Below the pieces are notes generated by a model that made no database searches, was not told the DNA's origin, and was given only the letters and a program-made list of their open reading frames with translations. Positions 11,641 through 24,725 of a stretch of DNA of 64,000 nucleotides are shown here, in pieces. Every line of letters begins with the position of its first letter. Within the stretch, counting starts at the first letter, position 1. The DNA is from Siphonodentalium dalli (taxonomy: Eukaryota > Mollusca > Scaphopoda > Gadilida > Siphonodentaliidae): the NCBI GenBank assembly GCA_032622095.1, contig CP136069.1, forward strand, positions 163,609,043 through 163,673,042, written 5' to 3'. Made by a program: the position numbers and the translations under genes.

Positions 11641-13519
11641 CATTCGCCATGTGCCGGGTAATTTTAACTAATTGAATCTAGATCGTACTTAACTCAAAAG
11701 ATAACTTTTCCCAGTGCCACACTGGCCGCTGAGGAGAAGATTATGCCCTCTGTTTGCTATTTCCAGTCCAATAACTTGGTCTTCGTTGAGAACTTCCATG
11801 GATGTTGTCTTGACGCGACCAGATCATACCTTCAATCATCAACGCGAAAGAAGCTTGACGTACATTCCGGTGCCGGATTCCGGTTTTCATCCAATTATGC
11901 TATTTCACAGCGTTTGAAATTATCTGTCCTTGACACTCGAATGGCGACTCGTGGAATCGGCAACCCACGGTTGTTTTGGGAAGTTTGATACGATAAAAGT
12001 AATTATAAAGTGATAATTTTCTACTGCACTTACGGCAAACATGAAAAGGAATGTTTTATTACTAGGAATAGGGATGTACCAACGTCACGACGTAAAATTA
12101 AGATTTTGGTAAAAAATCACAAAAGTGGACACTTTTTATTTAATCATATCTCCAGATTTTATTGTCTTAACAAAATGGCAATTGGGACTTTAATAGGAAT
12201 TGATCTCACCATGCTGACGTTATAAAAAAAATATCGAGTTTTTGTTTTTAAGTATTTTTTTCGGCGACGTCTAAGTTTCCGAATTTCGACGTATTTTATG
12301 CGTAAAAAATCTTTGTGACTTTTTGACATATGTTTTTGAATAAAAATCCGGAGGGGGATACTTCATGTCATCAATAACAGGTCAGTAATTCAAATTAGAG
12401 CACAATCAGACCTTTCTAATGGTTATTGATACTTTTGGATCCATAAATTATAAATAGCATTTTGAAAAGTATAAACACTTCTAAGTCACGCCCCAGAAGC
12501 ATCATTCGAGATTTCCTTAAGTATCACTCGGTATCGACAATAGGGGATTCCCATCTATTGAATAAAACAATTCCTGATTGGCTGGGAATCAGATTAGTCA
12601 TACGGAAATGACCTATCAAAACGCGCCTCCCTCATTCGCTGCTTAAAATAACGCTGTTCCAGTAATATGCCTGTTACCCGACGCCGTTATTTAGATCACT
12701 GAGTATGCGACGTCAAACTAAATCATAAATGCCAGTTTCAGTGATTATGCGTCAACGTATACGCATTTCCCGGAGTCATCATTATTCATCTCAAATTACT
12801 AAAAGAAAAAGATTCCGAGGTCGAGGATTAAATATATGTTTTGTCACTCAACCAAGCAAATGACCGCGGTGACCTTTGGCCGATTACTCTGGAGTGTTCC
12901 GACAGCGACTCGGCAAGCTGGTCGAAGTAGCGGTCTCAAACTTTTGACAACTTCAAATAAATTTTAAGTTGATTTTGCCTACAATTCGAAAGAATATCGT
13001 GCGCGTTAACCAAGCTCTTTTAATTGAAATAAATAGTTATATCTGATGCAATAATGTGACACAGTCACACAGTGCATTTGATTGTGTTGGCTGTTGAACC
13101 GGCTGTTCCAAACTCCTCCCCATCGACGTCGATGTAAACATGCATGGTGCTAATAAACAAAAAAACACGTGTGATTGTTTACACAGCGAGCTTTGTTGAA
13201 TGCTTGGCTATTGTTTTATTTTCTTATTTGGGGAGGGGGCATCAATTAAATTAGTCAGTGGATTCAACAGCTACATGTATTGTTTATTTTAAATAGTTAT
13301 TTACCAAATAGATATAATATTTTTGTATTTAATTTAATTAATTTTATTTATTTTGGTGGTGGTGGGAATTTGGCAGTGGTGTGGAATATATATGATGCAG
13401 GGATGTATAAATGAGAGTTCAAAATTGTGTGGGGTTGGGTGATTGATAGCCTTTTATTTTTAAGATTGACACTTTTATCCATTATTTCTAATTTTCTATG
13501 AATCAAAGAAGTATTTTAT

Positions 13520-14430
13520 TCTCTAGGTTTTTATACGCCCTTTTTGAAAAAGGTCGTATTATGTAATCAGTCTGTCCACCGTCCGTCTGTCTGTCCGTCC
13601 GTCCGTTAACATTTTTGGTTTCCGATCGATAACTCCAGTTTGGATTATTTGATCTGAACCAAAGTTGCCTTAAGTTGGTATGTGTATTTCCCAGCTAAAG
13701 ATACAGGTCAAGTTCGAATATGGGTTCCGTCCAATTATTTTTACATGAGTTACGGCCCTTTTTCGACTTAGAATTTGACCGTATGTTAATATTTTTGGTT
13801 TCCGACCGATAACTCCAGTTTGGATTATTTGATCTGAACCAAAGTTGCCTTAAGTTGGTATGTGTATTTCCCAGCTAAAACTACAGGCCAAGTTCGAATA
13901 TGGGTTCCGTCCAATTATTTTTACATGAGTTACGGCCCTTTTTCGACTTAGAAATTGACCATCTGTTAACATTTTTGGTTTCCGACCGATAACTCCAGTT
14001 TGGATTATTTGATCTGAACCAAAGTTGGTATATGTATTTCCCAGCTAACGATACAGACCAAGTTCGAGTATGGGTTCCGTCCAGTTATTTTAGTGTGAGT
14101 TACAGCCCTTTTTCAACTTAGAATTTGACCATTTTCATAACATTTTGGTTTCCGACCGATAACTCCAGTTTTGATCTGAACCAAAGCTGGTATGTGTATT
14201 TCCCGGCTAAAACTACAGGCCAAGTTCGAATATAGGTTCTGTCTAATTATTTTTACATGAGTTACAGCCATTTTTCGACTTAGAATTTGACCGCATTTTG
14301 GCATTGAAATTAGGGATATATCAGATATTCTTCAAATGTAAGCCCAAAGTATTATTTTATTTTGCGGTAGTACAATTCGAAATAGCTAAAGGGCGTATTT
14401 TGCCACGCCCTAGCGATGCTCTTGTTATAC
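13520..14430. repeat. Tandem repeat of about 180 bp inside a 0.9-kb element
   Basis: TTTTTGGTTTCCGA recurs at spacings of 180, 180 and 170 bases. The outer parts read ACGCCCTTTTTGAAAAAGG at left and AAAGGGCGTATTTTGCCACG at right. A degenerate relative sits at 39420-39840, sharing a CTAGCRATGCTCTTGTT end. Confidence 0.7.
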
Positions 14431-14594
14431 AACTATTTCTATTCCCAAGTTTTCAAAATAGTGCAATCAAATAGCCTACCCCAGATATAATACCTTAATC
14501 TCAGTGTTCTGATTTGAAGAGTGATTTCCAGTTCCTGGAAGGACCAAGCAGTTAGTCTGTCATGAGCTGTTCAGAGTAAATTAGGACCACCATG

Positions 14595-15158
14595 ACCATG
14601 GTATGGGTGGATGGAGATGGATGGGTATGGGTGGATGGATGGGTATGGATGGATGGGTAGGGATGGATGGGTATGGATGGATGGGTATGGGTGGATGGAT
14701 GGATGAGTATGGGTTGATGGATATGTATGGATGGAGATGGGTGGATGGGTATGGATGGATGGGTATGGGTGGATGGGTATGGATGGATGGATGGGTATGG
14801 TGGGTGGAGATGGATGGATGGATGTATGGAGATGGATGTATGGGTATGGATGAAGATGGGTATGGATGGAGATGGGTATGGATGGATGGATGGATGGAGA
14901 TGGGTATGGATGGATAGGTATGATGGAGATGGATGAATGGATATGGGTATGGATGGAGATGGATGGATGGGTATGGATGGATAGGTATGATGGAGATGGA
15001 TGAATGGAGATGGATGGATGGGCATAGATGGATGGATGGAGATGGATGGATGGGTATGGATGGATGGAGATGGATGGATGGGTATGGATGGATGGATGGA
15101 GATTGGTATGGATGGAGATGGATGGATGGGTATGGATGGATGGAGATGGATGGATGGA
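14595..15158. repeat. GGATGGATGGGTAT minisatellite, about 560 bp
   Basis: Irregular array of GGATGGATGGGTAT and GGATGGAGAT units. Both strands are open over long spans (reading W, M, D, G or P, S, I, H), which is low complexity and not a gene. Confidence 0.9.
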
Positions 15159-16080
15159 GCAACGTTAGTGAGTAACGGTCAGCAAGGGTTTTCCAGGCTA
15201 TCCCAAGTGAAAACTTTTGTTGATAAAAGGTATGTAAGCTGTACCCTATAATTGATTAGCTGTTGATGATATTGATGATTCCATTGATTTCTAACAAACT
15301 TGTTGTTTATTATATACATGTAGATGTTATAAAATTTTATAAGTAGGGAAAATTTCTCTCAGAGCAACGTTAGTGAGTAACCTTGGTCAGCAAGGGTGTT
15401 CCAGGCTATACCAGGTGAAAACTTCAGTTGATAAGTGGTACGGGTTATGTAGGCTGTAATGTTTGATTGTTCTGCTGATAATATTAACAATTCTTTAAAT
15501 TATGTTAATGCTTATCATGATTCTAATATATTTTAATAAGATGGTTCTAGTTGATTAACCAATCAAATTAACCAATCAAAGTTAACGTTACAATTAGGTG
15601 GAGGAATTGTAAAGGTTCATACTTTTGTATCATCTCGATGTAAATTCTAAATATCAAAAATATATATTAAACAATCACGTATATGAAGTGTTGTTTTTCT
15701 TCTTCTGAGAGGTGGCAAGGCTGTGGCTTTAATGGGAGGTTGGAGGCCACACACCCTAACCCATTTAAACTAACCAATCAAAGTAAACGTTACGATTAGG
15801 TGGAGTAATTGTTGAGGTTCGTACTTTCGTATCATCTCGATGTAACTATTTCTCAATATCAAAAATATATATTAAACAATCATGTATCTGAAGTATTGTT
15901 TTTCGTCCCCTGAGAGGTGGTAAGGCTGTGGCTGTAAGGGGAGGTTGGAGGCCACACACCCTAACCCATTTAAACTAACCAATCAAACTTAACGTTACGA
16001 TTTGGTTCGTACTTTCGTATCATCTCGATGTAAATATTTCTAAATATCAAAATATATACTAAACAATCTATCTGCTGTGT
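15157..16080. repeat. Two blocks of about 205-bp tandem repeats
   Basis: Block one (GCAACGTTAGTGAGTAAC) starts at 15161 and 15364. Block two (AACCAATCAAAGTTAACGTT) starts near 15567, 15772 and 15977. The shared period of about 203-206 bp over unrelated sequence is notable. Confidence 0.7.
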
Positions 16081-17340
16081 TATTTTTCTTCCCTGGAGAG
16101 ATCGTAAGGGTTGCCTTCTGAACCTTGGTCACTTGTATGTGACTCCCGGTGTACCGACGATATTTGATGAGATTGCAAAATATAGGGGGAGGGTAAGCTT
16201 AATGAGAATAACTTATAAATATTAAATCACAAAGCATAATGCTTTGTAATAAACAAACCAAGCATACATTATTCTACCTAACAAACCATACCCCATCCAT
16301 TTTCGATGTACGGTCTCCAAGTTATGACAAATTTTACTCCGTTTCGGACGCGAAATGGCAATTTGGTGTTTTGGCTACTTTTCAACAACATATACTGATC
16401 ATATAGCCTTAAATATCCAAATAAACCTGAGATGATGTTTAGTATGTTTTATATAAAACAATAATAGTGTAACCAAGCATAAAAAAAACAACCTTTTGTC
16501 TCCAATATGTCTAATATGAGATCATGGATAATTTTTCTGGTTTGCCCTACCCCTATAACAGCAGTCAAATTTGGGGTCAGTTGACAACAAAAAGTGACGA
16601 AATCCATAAACTTACAATAGAATAATCAACAATATGACTTAGTTTTAACTAAAATATGATTTCAGATGAAGTTCAACTAGTTTTAACAACTTATGATCAC
16701 TTTTTTATTTTTTATACACAAAAAACCAAGAAAAATGGCAAAAAATGCCAAAAAAACAACAATTTTGAATATAAGAGATTTTCAATAACCCATAGGGCCA
16801 TAACGAAAATATTTCGCATCCAATAATAGAAATTTTCTCACAATATAGTTAGTCAAACATATAGAATATGTTGTGAAAACATCAAGATGTATGGATATCA
16901 ATTTACTGAGTTACCAGACCTCAAATATGGCATTTCGTCACAAAACCCCATGTCACAAAGCCAAATTTGACTAAGTCCATGTTACGGAACACACATTTCG
17001 TTGGTAGAATTTTTTTCGTTCTTGACCATTAAGGTATGAAATAGTGTATTATTGTGCTCTACCCAGTAGGTTAACCACTTATTTAGTGAAAAAAAACTAA
17101 ATTATTGTCTATTTTAAAAAATAATTGACCCTAAAATCTGCTTTTTATCCTATTTTGACAATATGGCAAAATTAGGGACTCGGAAATCTTAAAAACGACC
17201 CATTTTTGGGGTACTAAAATCTCCGTAACTCAAAAAATATTTGACGAATCTGAAAAAGGTTTTCGGTTCTGTAACCAACATGGTGAGATCTACAAAATAA
17301 GCACAAAAATGAATAGATTATAACAATTTGAATTTTTCAT
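16081..17340. other. Gene-free AT-rich stretch
   Basis: Internal part of the 5.3-kb hAT-like insertion. It is rich in A runs and has no long ORF or clear repeat unit. Confidence 0.4.
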
Positions 17341-17542
17341 GAACATCCCTACTAGGAAGTGATACTTTTCTGAAATTAATGGTTTTATTGTTGCCATTGA
17401 ACACGAAACGAGCCGTGACATGGTTATGAGGGGAAATGGGAGGGCTCATTTTATCAACCAGCTTTCCCTACTTGTCAATTATATAGTAAGTAGGGGTGGG
17501 GATATATCTGTTTTTGCAGTTTTTGACACAAATTTCCAACAA

Positions 17543-18997
17543 TAGAGTGTTTAGTCACGTGACGTAATCTGTTGTCATTTTGTTGTTTTCGGTAAAAATA
17601 TGTTATGTTGATTAAATACTATTTAATAACTGTATATTAATGTAATAAGTTTAGTATGTATGTGTTGCTGGGTATCTGATCTACATTTGTGTTAAGTTTT
17701 ATGGCATAAATATCAGTTGTTGTGACGTTATGATGTTATGAAGTGAACGTAACCGGCTTTTTGTCATTTCGTTCGGGCGGCCCCCGGTTTGACGCAATAG
17801 CCGAATCCCCCTCTCGCTTTCAATGAAAAACCCACACCCTCCAATCAAATTGAAGATAGATTTACCCGCGCAACTCCGGCACATTGGACCGCGATCTTTC
17901 AAATGGTAGATGCCAGAATTTTTTTTAATTGTTTTTTCCGTGTTTTTTGCTCGTTTTAAATCTTTAGATATTTTTTTCTATAGGAAAATCGTCCTCCGCA
18001 AAGTTCTGGCAGTCAGATTCGTAATCTTCGATATGTGTTTCATATAGTGAACATTGTTTTAAAACATATTTCGCAGAACCCGGGGTGTGGGTTTTTTGTT
18101 GAAAATAGGACATCCCGCCTAAAATTAGAAATTACGCGGGGGAATCCAGTTATGACGTCGAAAATTGGCTGTTCCAGTAATTGCGCGTTACTGACGGTGA
18201 CTTGAGATCTGTTTTATTCCATTCTCTTGTGTCAGTGCAATGATTTGCTGTCGTATTTTAGGCAAATAAGGCACTGTATGCATGCGTAATGATAAGTTGA
18301 TGAGGTTGCATCCATTATTATTCCGATGTTTAATAGTTTTGTCAGCTAAAATAACTTCGCTCAGCGGCTGTTATCGCGTGAAAATGAGTAGGTCAACTTG
18401 GTTGGAGTCGAACATTGGAATGGCAGGGAATTCCCCGTTTTGACTCGGCATTGTTTGTAAACAAATGCAAATTATAAGAAGAAACGTTAACAACTGTGCG
18501 TGTTTGTGTACTAACTACTATGACGCTGGTGGATATTGATTAATTGTTTTTCTCGAGTATTTATTCATTCCTAATCATCGGCTTATGGCAGTAAAACTTC
18601 AGTCAGAAATGTATTTAAGTTAACCCAAACTTTGCACAATTCAATTGCAAGTTGAAAATGAAAGTAAATTGAAATTTTTAAGAAGAAACAAAATCAACAT
18701 CTGACAAGTGCCATTGAGTGTGGCTTGATAAGTGTGTACTACTTCTAGGTCTAGGACTAACTGATTTTTAATTAGAATGACATTTTTACATGGGGATTAT
18801 GATTTATATAAGAATCTGGAATAATACCTAATTCTTGAGTTGAGGTGTTTTTTTTATTTAAACATGTCCTGTAGTGAGTTGTTAATTTGGGTTGGTACTA
18901 CAGGCAAAATCAGTGACTGATATAAAACATGTATCACTATCAGTCGCTGATGTGTTAGAGTCAACCTTCTCTAACTGCAGACCTCTTTATGAATACA
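17543..18997. other. Gene-free stretch with a weak inverted pair
   Basis: AAAAACCCACACCC at about 17825 pairs with GGGTGTGGGTTTTT near 18083, and GCCAGAA near 17910 with TTCTGGC near 18005, suggesting an old inverted-repeat element. The GC-richer 17740-17900 segment is not recognisably coding. Confidence 0.3.
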
Positions 18998-19497
18998 GGA
19001 GAAGTCGGCCCCGTGCGAAGTTGGCCCCATACAATGACGGCCCCATATATAACAGAAACATTGTTTTAAATCGTTCTTTAATTTATATGATGATATGAAA
19101 TATGAAACTAATAATAATAATGACAAGATTATATTAATACAATTAACAATAAATTCAAACGTCGTCGTTGTCACTGTCACTGTGTTGTCAGTTATATATG
19201 GGTGCCGAAATCTCGGCGACCCTGTGGAGTAGCTGGCTTGTTGTCAAATCTCTGTCTCTATACAGCTTCCATACGTTAAATATTTGAACTAATGGCTTCA
19301 TTCGCTAAGCAGCAATCAACAGTACTTACCAGCTTTCTTTCATTGTCTGTAGGCAACTATATATATCATTGTTTTTTATAAATATATATATGATATATAT
19401 TTGTCAGACACATGACAATACTAGCGTTACTGTCTGCCCATCTACATTAATGGGGCCGTCTTCATATGGGGCCGTCTTCGTGCAGGCCGAAATCTCC
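18998..19497. mobile_element. Inverted-repeat element of about 500 bp
   Basis: Ends GGAGAAGTCGGCCCCGTGCG.. and the complement of ..CAGGCCGAAATCTCC. Each end holds two or three GAAGNYGGCCCCATA units. The interior is AT-rich. Target duplication unclear. Confidence 0.6.
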
Positions 19498-19596
19498 AGA
19501 TACGATCTTTATCCTGCCACATGCATATAAATTATTGTATCCTAACATATGCTCTAACAGTTACATGTACTTTTACACTTAACTTGGAAATAGTCT

Positions 19597-19696
19597 GTTT
19601 CCTAATGTAATAACACAGTTTAAAGGCATCATACCGAATCACAAACATTTTGTATTCCACATGATGCCTTTAAACTGTGTTATTACATTAGGAAAC
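19597..19696. repeat. Hairpin with about 45-bp arms
   Basis: GTTTCCTAATGTAATAACAC.. is followed after a short loop by its near-perfect complement. Confidence 0.75.
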
Positions 19697-19699
19697 AAA

Positions 19700-20640
19700 G
19701 TTCATTATTTATAATTACATCACAGTGAAAAATATGAGTCGGGAAGTGCATTTAAGCTGGAAATATCATTAAATTTAAAATATTTGGAACTTTATAAGTT
19801 CACTTCTGACCTTCTGTATTTATCCTAATTAAATACATTTGATAGCATTTTATAAATCAATGACAAAATACTTGTACGTCTATAGAGAATGAAGTGAATG
19901 TAATTATTTCAGTATAATCCCAGCTTTATATTCCAGGCCAAATAATTCACTGCGTTAAATGAATAATTAATTTCCAGTGCCTTCAGCTACATCTTTTACA
20001 CAATCCTGTCAAATATGAAGAAATTATCATTTAAAATCACACTAAATATTATTGGCTATTGTTTTCAAATTTTGAAGATATGACTTTTATATATCGAGAG
20101 GTTGATGGAAGCGAGATCCAATGTTTTATCAGTCGACAGGCCATGTCACGACACACCAATTATATTACATACTATGCTGGTCCCACCAGCTGGGCACCAG
20201 GCCTCGTGCGGAGTATACACTGCCTTTGGGCTGGGTTGGTTGGCCTCACAGCAGTGGACCCAGTCGCTGAGGTCTGGTGGGAGATTTTTTTGGGCCCAAT
20301 GGGATGTTTGAAGAATTTACGGGCAGAACATATGCAAGTACAATAACTGGCAATGGGCAGGAAAATGGTTGAACTTATATCATGGTTTACTTATATCTGT
20401 CAGCCAGACAGAATTTTTTTCCAAATAAACTTCAAATGTTCAAATGGTAGGGCTGTCATGATTTTTCAATATAGTTGATTAATTATTAATTAAACACAGC
20501 ACTATTGTAAACCATATTGTTCCATAGTTCATAAGCATAGTCTACTAGTAGGTATAACTCATAAATGTCATTGGTTTTTATCAATGTCTCTGAAAATGGT
20601 TCAAAAGTCTCCTGATACTATTAGCATATAGTAAACCTAA
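19700..20640. other. Gene-free stretch
   Basis: No supported gene or repeat. The open frames at 20059-20346 lack splice context or recognisable domains. Confidence 0.35.
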
Positions 20641-20689
20641 TTATACATGTACATGTAGTTGTTTCTTGGCCTAATTTGCATATCTATTA

Positions 20690-21830
20690 TTAATTATTCA
20701 TAGATAAATTTGGTATGATAATCATAATGGACAAATTATTGGTTAAAGATCATAAATGACCTTTTTGCATCGAAATAGACCCATATTACCTTCATTATTA
20801 TGGTATTTGTTTGCTTTCACATTAATTTTCCATCTCATTAGTCTCGGTAACTAGATATATAATATGCAAATTAGATGCAAATTAGATAAGGTCACATGGT
20901 GTGATGTTCGCGATGACCTTGGCATATGTGAAAATCTATCCCGAAGATATGTACCTAATTTCAGCTTAATCCGTCAAATATTTTTTAAGTTATGCAAACT
21001 TAAAGCAAACTTTATTGTGAAAAAGTGGGCGTGGCCTAATTTGCATATCTATTTTTACTTATTCATACATAAATTTGGTATTATAATGGTCAAATTATTG
21101 TTTAAAGAATAAAGATTACAAATCACCCCTTATCATCGAAATAGACCCATATTACCTTCATTATTGTGGTATTTGTTTGCTTTCACATTACTAGTAAATT
21201 TCCAGCTCATTAGTCTCGGTAACTAGATATATAATATGCAAATTAGATGCAAATTAGATAAGGTCACATGGTGTGATGTTCGCGATGACCTTGGCATATG
21301 TGAAAATCTATCCCGAAGATATGTACCAAATTTCAGCTTAATCCGTCAAATATTTTTTAAGTCATGCAAAATTAAAGCAAAATTTATTGCGAAAAAGTGG
21401 GCGTGGCTTAATTTGCATATCTATTATTACTTATTCATACATAAATTTGGTATTATAATGGACAAATTATTGTTTAAAGATCAAAAATGCCCCCTTATCA
21501 TCGAAATAGACCCATATTACATTCATTATTGTGGTATTTGTTTGCTTTCACATTAAATTTCCAGCTCATTAGTGTCGGCAACTAGATGTATAATATGCAA
21601 ATTAGATGCAAATTAGGCAAGGTCACATGGTGTGATGTTCGCGAAAACCTTGACATATGTGAAAATCTATCCCGAAGGTATGGTACCAAATTTCAGCATA
21701 ATCCGTCAAATATTTGTTAAGTTGTGCAAAATTAAAGCAAAATTTATTCCGAAAAAGTACCCAAAAACACCCATTTTGGGGCCGTTCCTCTTCAGCCTAT
21801 TTAGTCATAATGCACTGAGGCCCACGTGAC
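20690..21830. repeat. Tandem repeat of about 360-370 bp, three copies
   Basis: GTCTCGGTAACTAGATATAT occurs at 20841 and 21213 and, with changes, at 21572. Two copies have open frames starting MQIRCKLDKVTWCDV, but the frame differs in copy three and is bounded by repeat structure, so I do not call a gene. Confidence 0.8.
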
Positions 21831-22002
21831 AAAAAATATCAGTGGTTTTTCGACCTTCGATTAACCATAACTAGGAAACTAGATGGAATTTTTTTGTTCT
21901 GTAAAAAGTTTTGTGATCTGCGATTCCTAATCTTTCATATGAGACTAACTATAAACATTGTACTTGAATATGACATTTTCACCTAAAATCCCTACCAACA
22001 AC

Positions 22003-22190
22003 TGATATGGACCGATTCCGTAAGGCACAGTAACAGAATCAAACAAATATTGAGGAAATCTTTTGAATGCAACGAAATATTAAATCGTTTTGGCAGGGTT
22101 TTTGGGGAACGTAAACTAAACTGTTTTGCGACCAAGTTATCAGTTCTTTGCCGATAATACTTTGCAATTGAAAAGACAATTTTTTTTTGG
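22003..22190. repeat. Fragment of the 5404-7628 hAT family
   Basis: Matches 7320-7510 (GGCACAGTAACGGAATCAAA.., GGGTTTTTGGGGAACGTAAA..). Truncated copy. Confidence 0.65.
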
Positions 22191-23760
22191 GAAGAAATTC
22201 ACTCAACACTGCGGTTTACCTCGTCATAATCGCTGCAGGAAGTCAGAAATCAATGATTTTATGGAATTGGTTACCACCAGGTGGCATCCCTTGTGTGATC
22301 ATTATCTGTATGTAAACATTGTTTTCTACAAAGGTCCCTATGAGTAGTTTCATCTGGAGGTACTGTTGTGAGAACTGAATAAATCGAGAGCATGCCGAGC
22401 CATGTTATTGCCACGCACATTCTTGTGTCGATAAAAATACAAACATCTATATAACCGATCAGAATAAAAAACGATAAAAAATTATCAATATATAACTTAG
22501 GTCGATCCTGCCTGTACATATTTCTTTTGTTTAAATGGATGGTACTATAATTCGACCGATTACTTCGCAAAAGAGGAATAAACTGAACTAACCATCTTGG
22601 TCAAGTTTGCAAAAGAACGTGAACCACGAGAACTGACGAGAGCTTGGGTTCAAATTAACAGAGACTATTTTAAAACGATGTGCTTTCACGAAGATAATAA
22701 CAGTTTACGATTGAGTCATGCATCTCAAGAAGTCCGAATATGTGGGGTATTTTTGTGTTGCACTGCATGACAACATATCAAAGGATACATTCGTTGATAT
22801 TCTAGGTCGGGACTATATTCTCTCAATTTAGAGCTGTTCAAACAATTTAAAACTGAAATCGACCAAACCACTTTCCAATTAACATGCAAAGATTCAATTA
22901 AATCTCATTTAATTTGAGATTTTATGAAAATGGGCGCTTTATCACGATTGTTCCCATCCTGGGTACGTTTACCACAATTTTCAGAACCTGGGTACCTTTA
23001 TTAAAATAAAAAAAACCGGTGAGAGTGACTAATTCAGACCCTTAGAAACACATGGAACCTTACATAATTTATCTTCCACTGCATCCATGGGGATCCATTG
23101 GTAATTAATTAATTCATCTACTTAATTAATATGTCCACAAGAATAAATAATGTTATGCCAATAGTATCAGCAATTAATTTTTGTCGGGAAGTCTAAAACA
23201 GCGGAAAATAATTCTACATAATCGTAAAGCACCATTGTATATATTACACCATTCGAAGCATATTAAACTTTTACTTCTACAACAGACCATGCACACCAAG
23301 TGAACACTACATTCAGAGTTAACAAATTAATTCACTCAATTGTCCGAAGTATTATATTTTATTATCTGTTTTGGTTTGCAACTGTGTGATTTTTGTCGGG
23401 CATGCATTGGCCAAAGTTTGAAACATCTTTTTAAGTTATGTCGCCATGTCCCCGGTTGTAAACACTTCGTGTAAACATATTTTTATTTCCAAATCCAAGC
23501 AAATAACACAATATATAGTTGACACATACATGTATATGCAAAATAGAAGAATTAATGTACGGAAATGAGGATCAGACAACAAGCCCGATTGCTTATATGG
23601 AGTCTTCTCCTCTTCGGCTACATGCACGTCCCGTCCCCAATAAATGAGAGAGGGGTATAGGTCAGACGGAAAGGGTTGGAAATAATGGTTTTAGGAGAAA
23701 TTGAGATATGAGTTATAGGGATGGAAGAAAAGGGAAAAGATAGTGTTAGGGATAGCAGGA
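22191..23760. other. Gene-free stretch
   Basis: AT-rich, with no gene or repeat boundary that I could support. Confidence 0.35.
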
Positions 23761-23769
23761 GGCAGAGAA

Positions 23770-23845
23770 AGAGAGAGAGAGAGAGAGAGGGAGAGGGAGA
23801 GAGAGAGAGGAGATAGAGAGAGATAGAGAGAGGGGGAGGGGGGAG
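23770..23845. repeat. GA-rich microsatellite
   Basis: Runs of GAGAGA with GGG interruptions. Confidence 0.85.
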
Positions 23846-23882
23846 AGATAGAGCAGAGACGTATAGCGACAGGAGGTTTGAT

Positions 23883-24011
23883 AGTCCAAGTCTTCTCGTA
23901 CTAAAACAAGCTAAGATATTGGGATGGCGATGCGATATGCTGGTATTTATAAATACAAGCATATCGCCATCCCAATATCTTAGCTGGTTTTAGTACGAGA
24001 AGACTTGGACT
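23883..24011. repeat. Hairpin with about 55-bp arms
   Basis: AGTCCAAGTCTTCTCGTACT.. pairs with ..AGTACGAGAAGACTTGGACT around an AT-rich loop, nearly perfectly. Possible remnant of a palindromic transposon. Confidence 0.75.
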
Positions 24012-24218
24012 AGGGGTTTGTGGGTGTCTCACCACAACTTTGATAAAAACAATTCAACAGTTAGAAATTTCATATATACCTGACACAACATTAGTTGGAA
24101 ATTCCACACCAACAACATGTTGAAAATGTTCTTGTAGCTTGATTTTCAAACAATTTATTGAGGGAAATTTATTGTTTTTGGACCAATATTTGCATATTTT
24201 CCTTCTTTTCCAATCTTA

Positions 24219-24725
24219 GGGGGGTGTCAGGTTGGAAATGTCCAACATTTGGAAAGCATGTGTCCAGGTCTGTCCCCCGTGGCCAGTCAAAAACTGCTAG
24301 TTAATTTAAGAAAAAAATATTGTCCTACATTTGGTCAAAATTGTCATTAGTTGGAAAATTTCCAACCTAAATGGGGTGTCGGGTTTGAAATTTCCAACTC
24401 TAAGAAGGCTTGAGGCTATACTATAGATGCTACATATATATAGGATTTCGGGATCTTCTTGTTCAGATTTCAAAATTTTCCCTGGTCGTCCCGGTCCCTC
24501 CCCATGATAAATAAAACACTGCTAATTGGTTTAATATAAAACAATATAGTCCTACGTTTTGGTCACAATTGTCAGTAGTTGGAAATTTCCCAACCTAAGT
24601 GGGGTTGTTATGTTTGAAATTTCCAACTATTATCTAGGAAGGCTTGTGGCTAGTCTATAGATGCCAGGATTTCGCCGATTTTCTTGTTCAGATTTCAAAA
24701 TTTCCGCACACCGGGCCGAACCATG
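24219..24725. repeat. Tandem repeat of about 230 bp
   Basis: Two main units share AGTTGGAAATTTCCAACCTA, GAAGGCTTG and CTTGTTCAGATTTCAAAATT. A degenerate third lies upstream at about 24080. Confidence 0.6.

Larger units (their letters stand above)
12069..17350. mobile_element. hAT-like insertion, 5.3 kb, full of tandem repeats
   Basis: Ends TAGGGATGTACC and ..GAACATCCCT are inverted. It is flanked by ACTAGGAA at 12061-12068 and 17351-17358, and the empty site is confirmed by the uninterrupted arm at 9140-9160. The interior has no recognisable transposase but holds a 180-bp tandem array, a GGATGGATGGGTAT array and 200-bp tandem repeats. Confidence 0.75.
8960..17542. mobile_element. Long-inverted-repeat element interrupted by a hAT insertion
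   Basis: The arm 8960-9291 is the reverse complement of 11925-12068 joined to 17351-17542. Removing 12069-17350 and one 8-bp duplicate restores a continuous arm of about 330 bp. The outer ends are TTGTTGGAAATTTGTGTCAA and its complement. The pre-insertion length is about 3.3 kb. Inside lie the SGNH-like remnant and a TTAA MITE. The superfamily is unassigned. Confidence 0.75.

Noticed and set aside
14552-15251. Long open frames on both strands (WMGMDG and PSIHP-type proteins, up to 193 codons)
   Set aside because: They are translations of the GGATGGATGGGTAT minisatellite; open frames are a by-product of a repeat lacking stops.
20864-21556. Two similar ORFs starting MQIRCKLDKVTW
   Set aside because: They are the same frame in adjacent tandem-repeat units, and the third unit breaks it.
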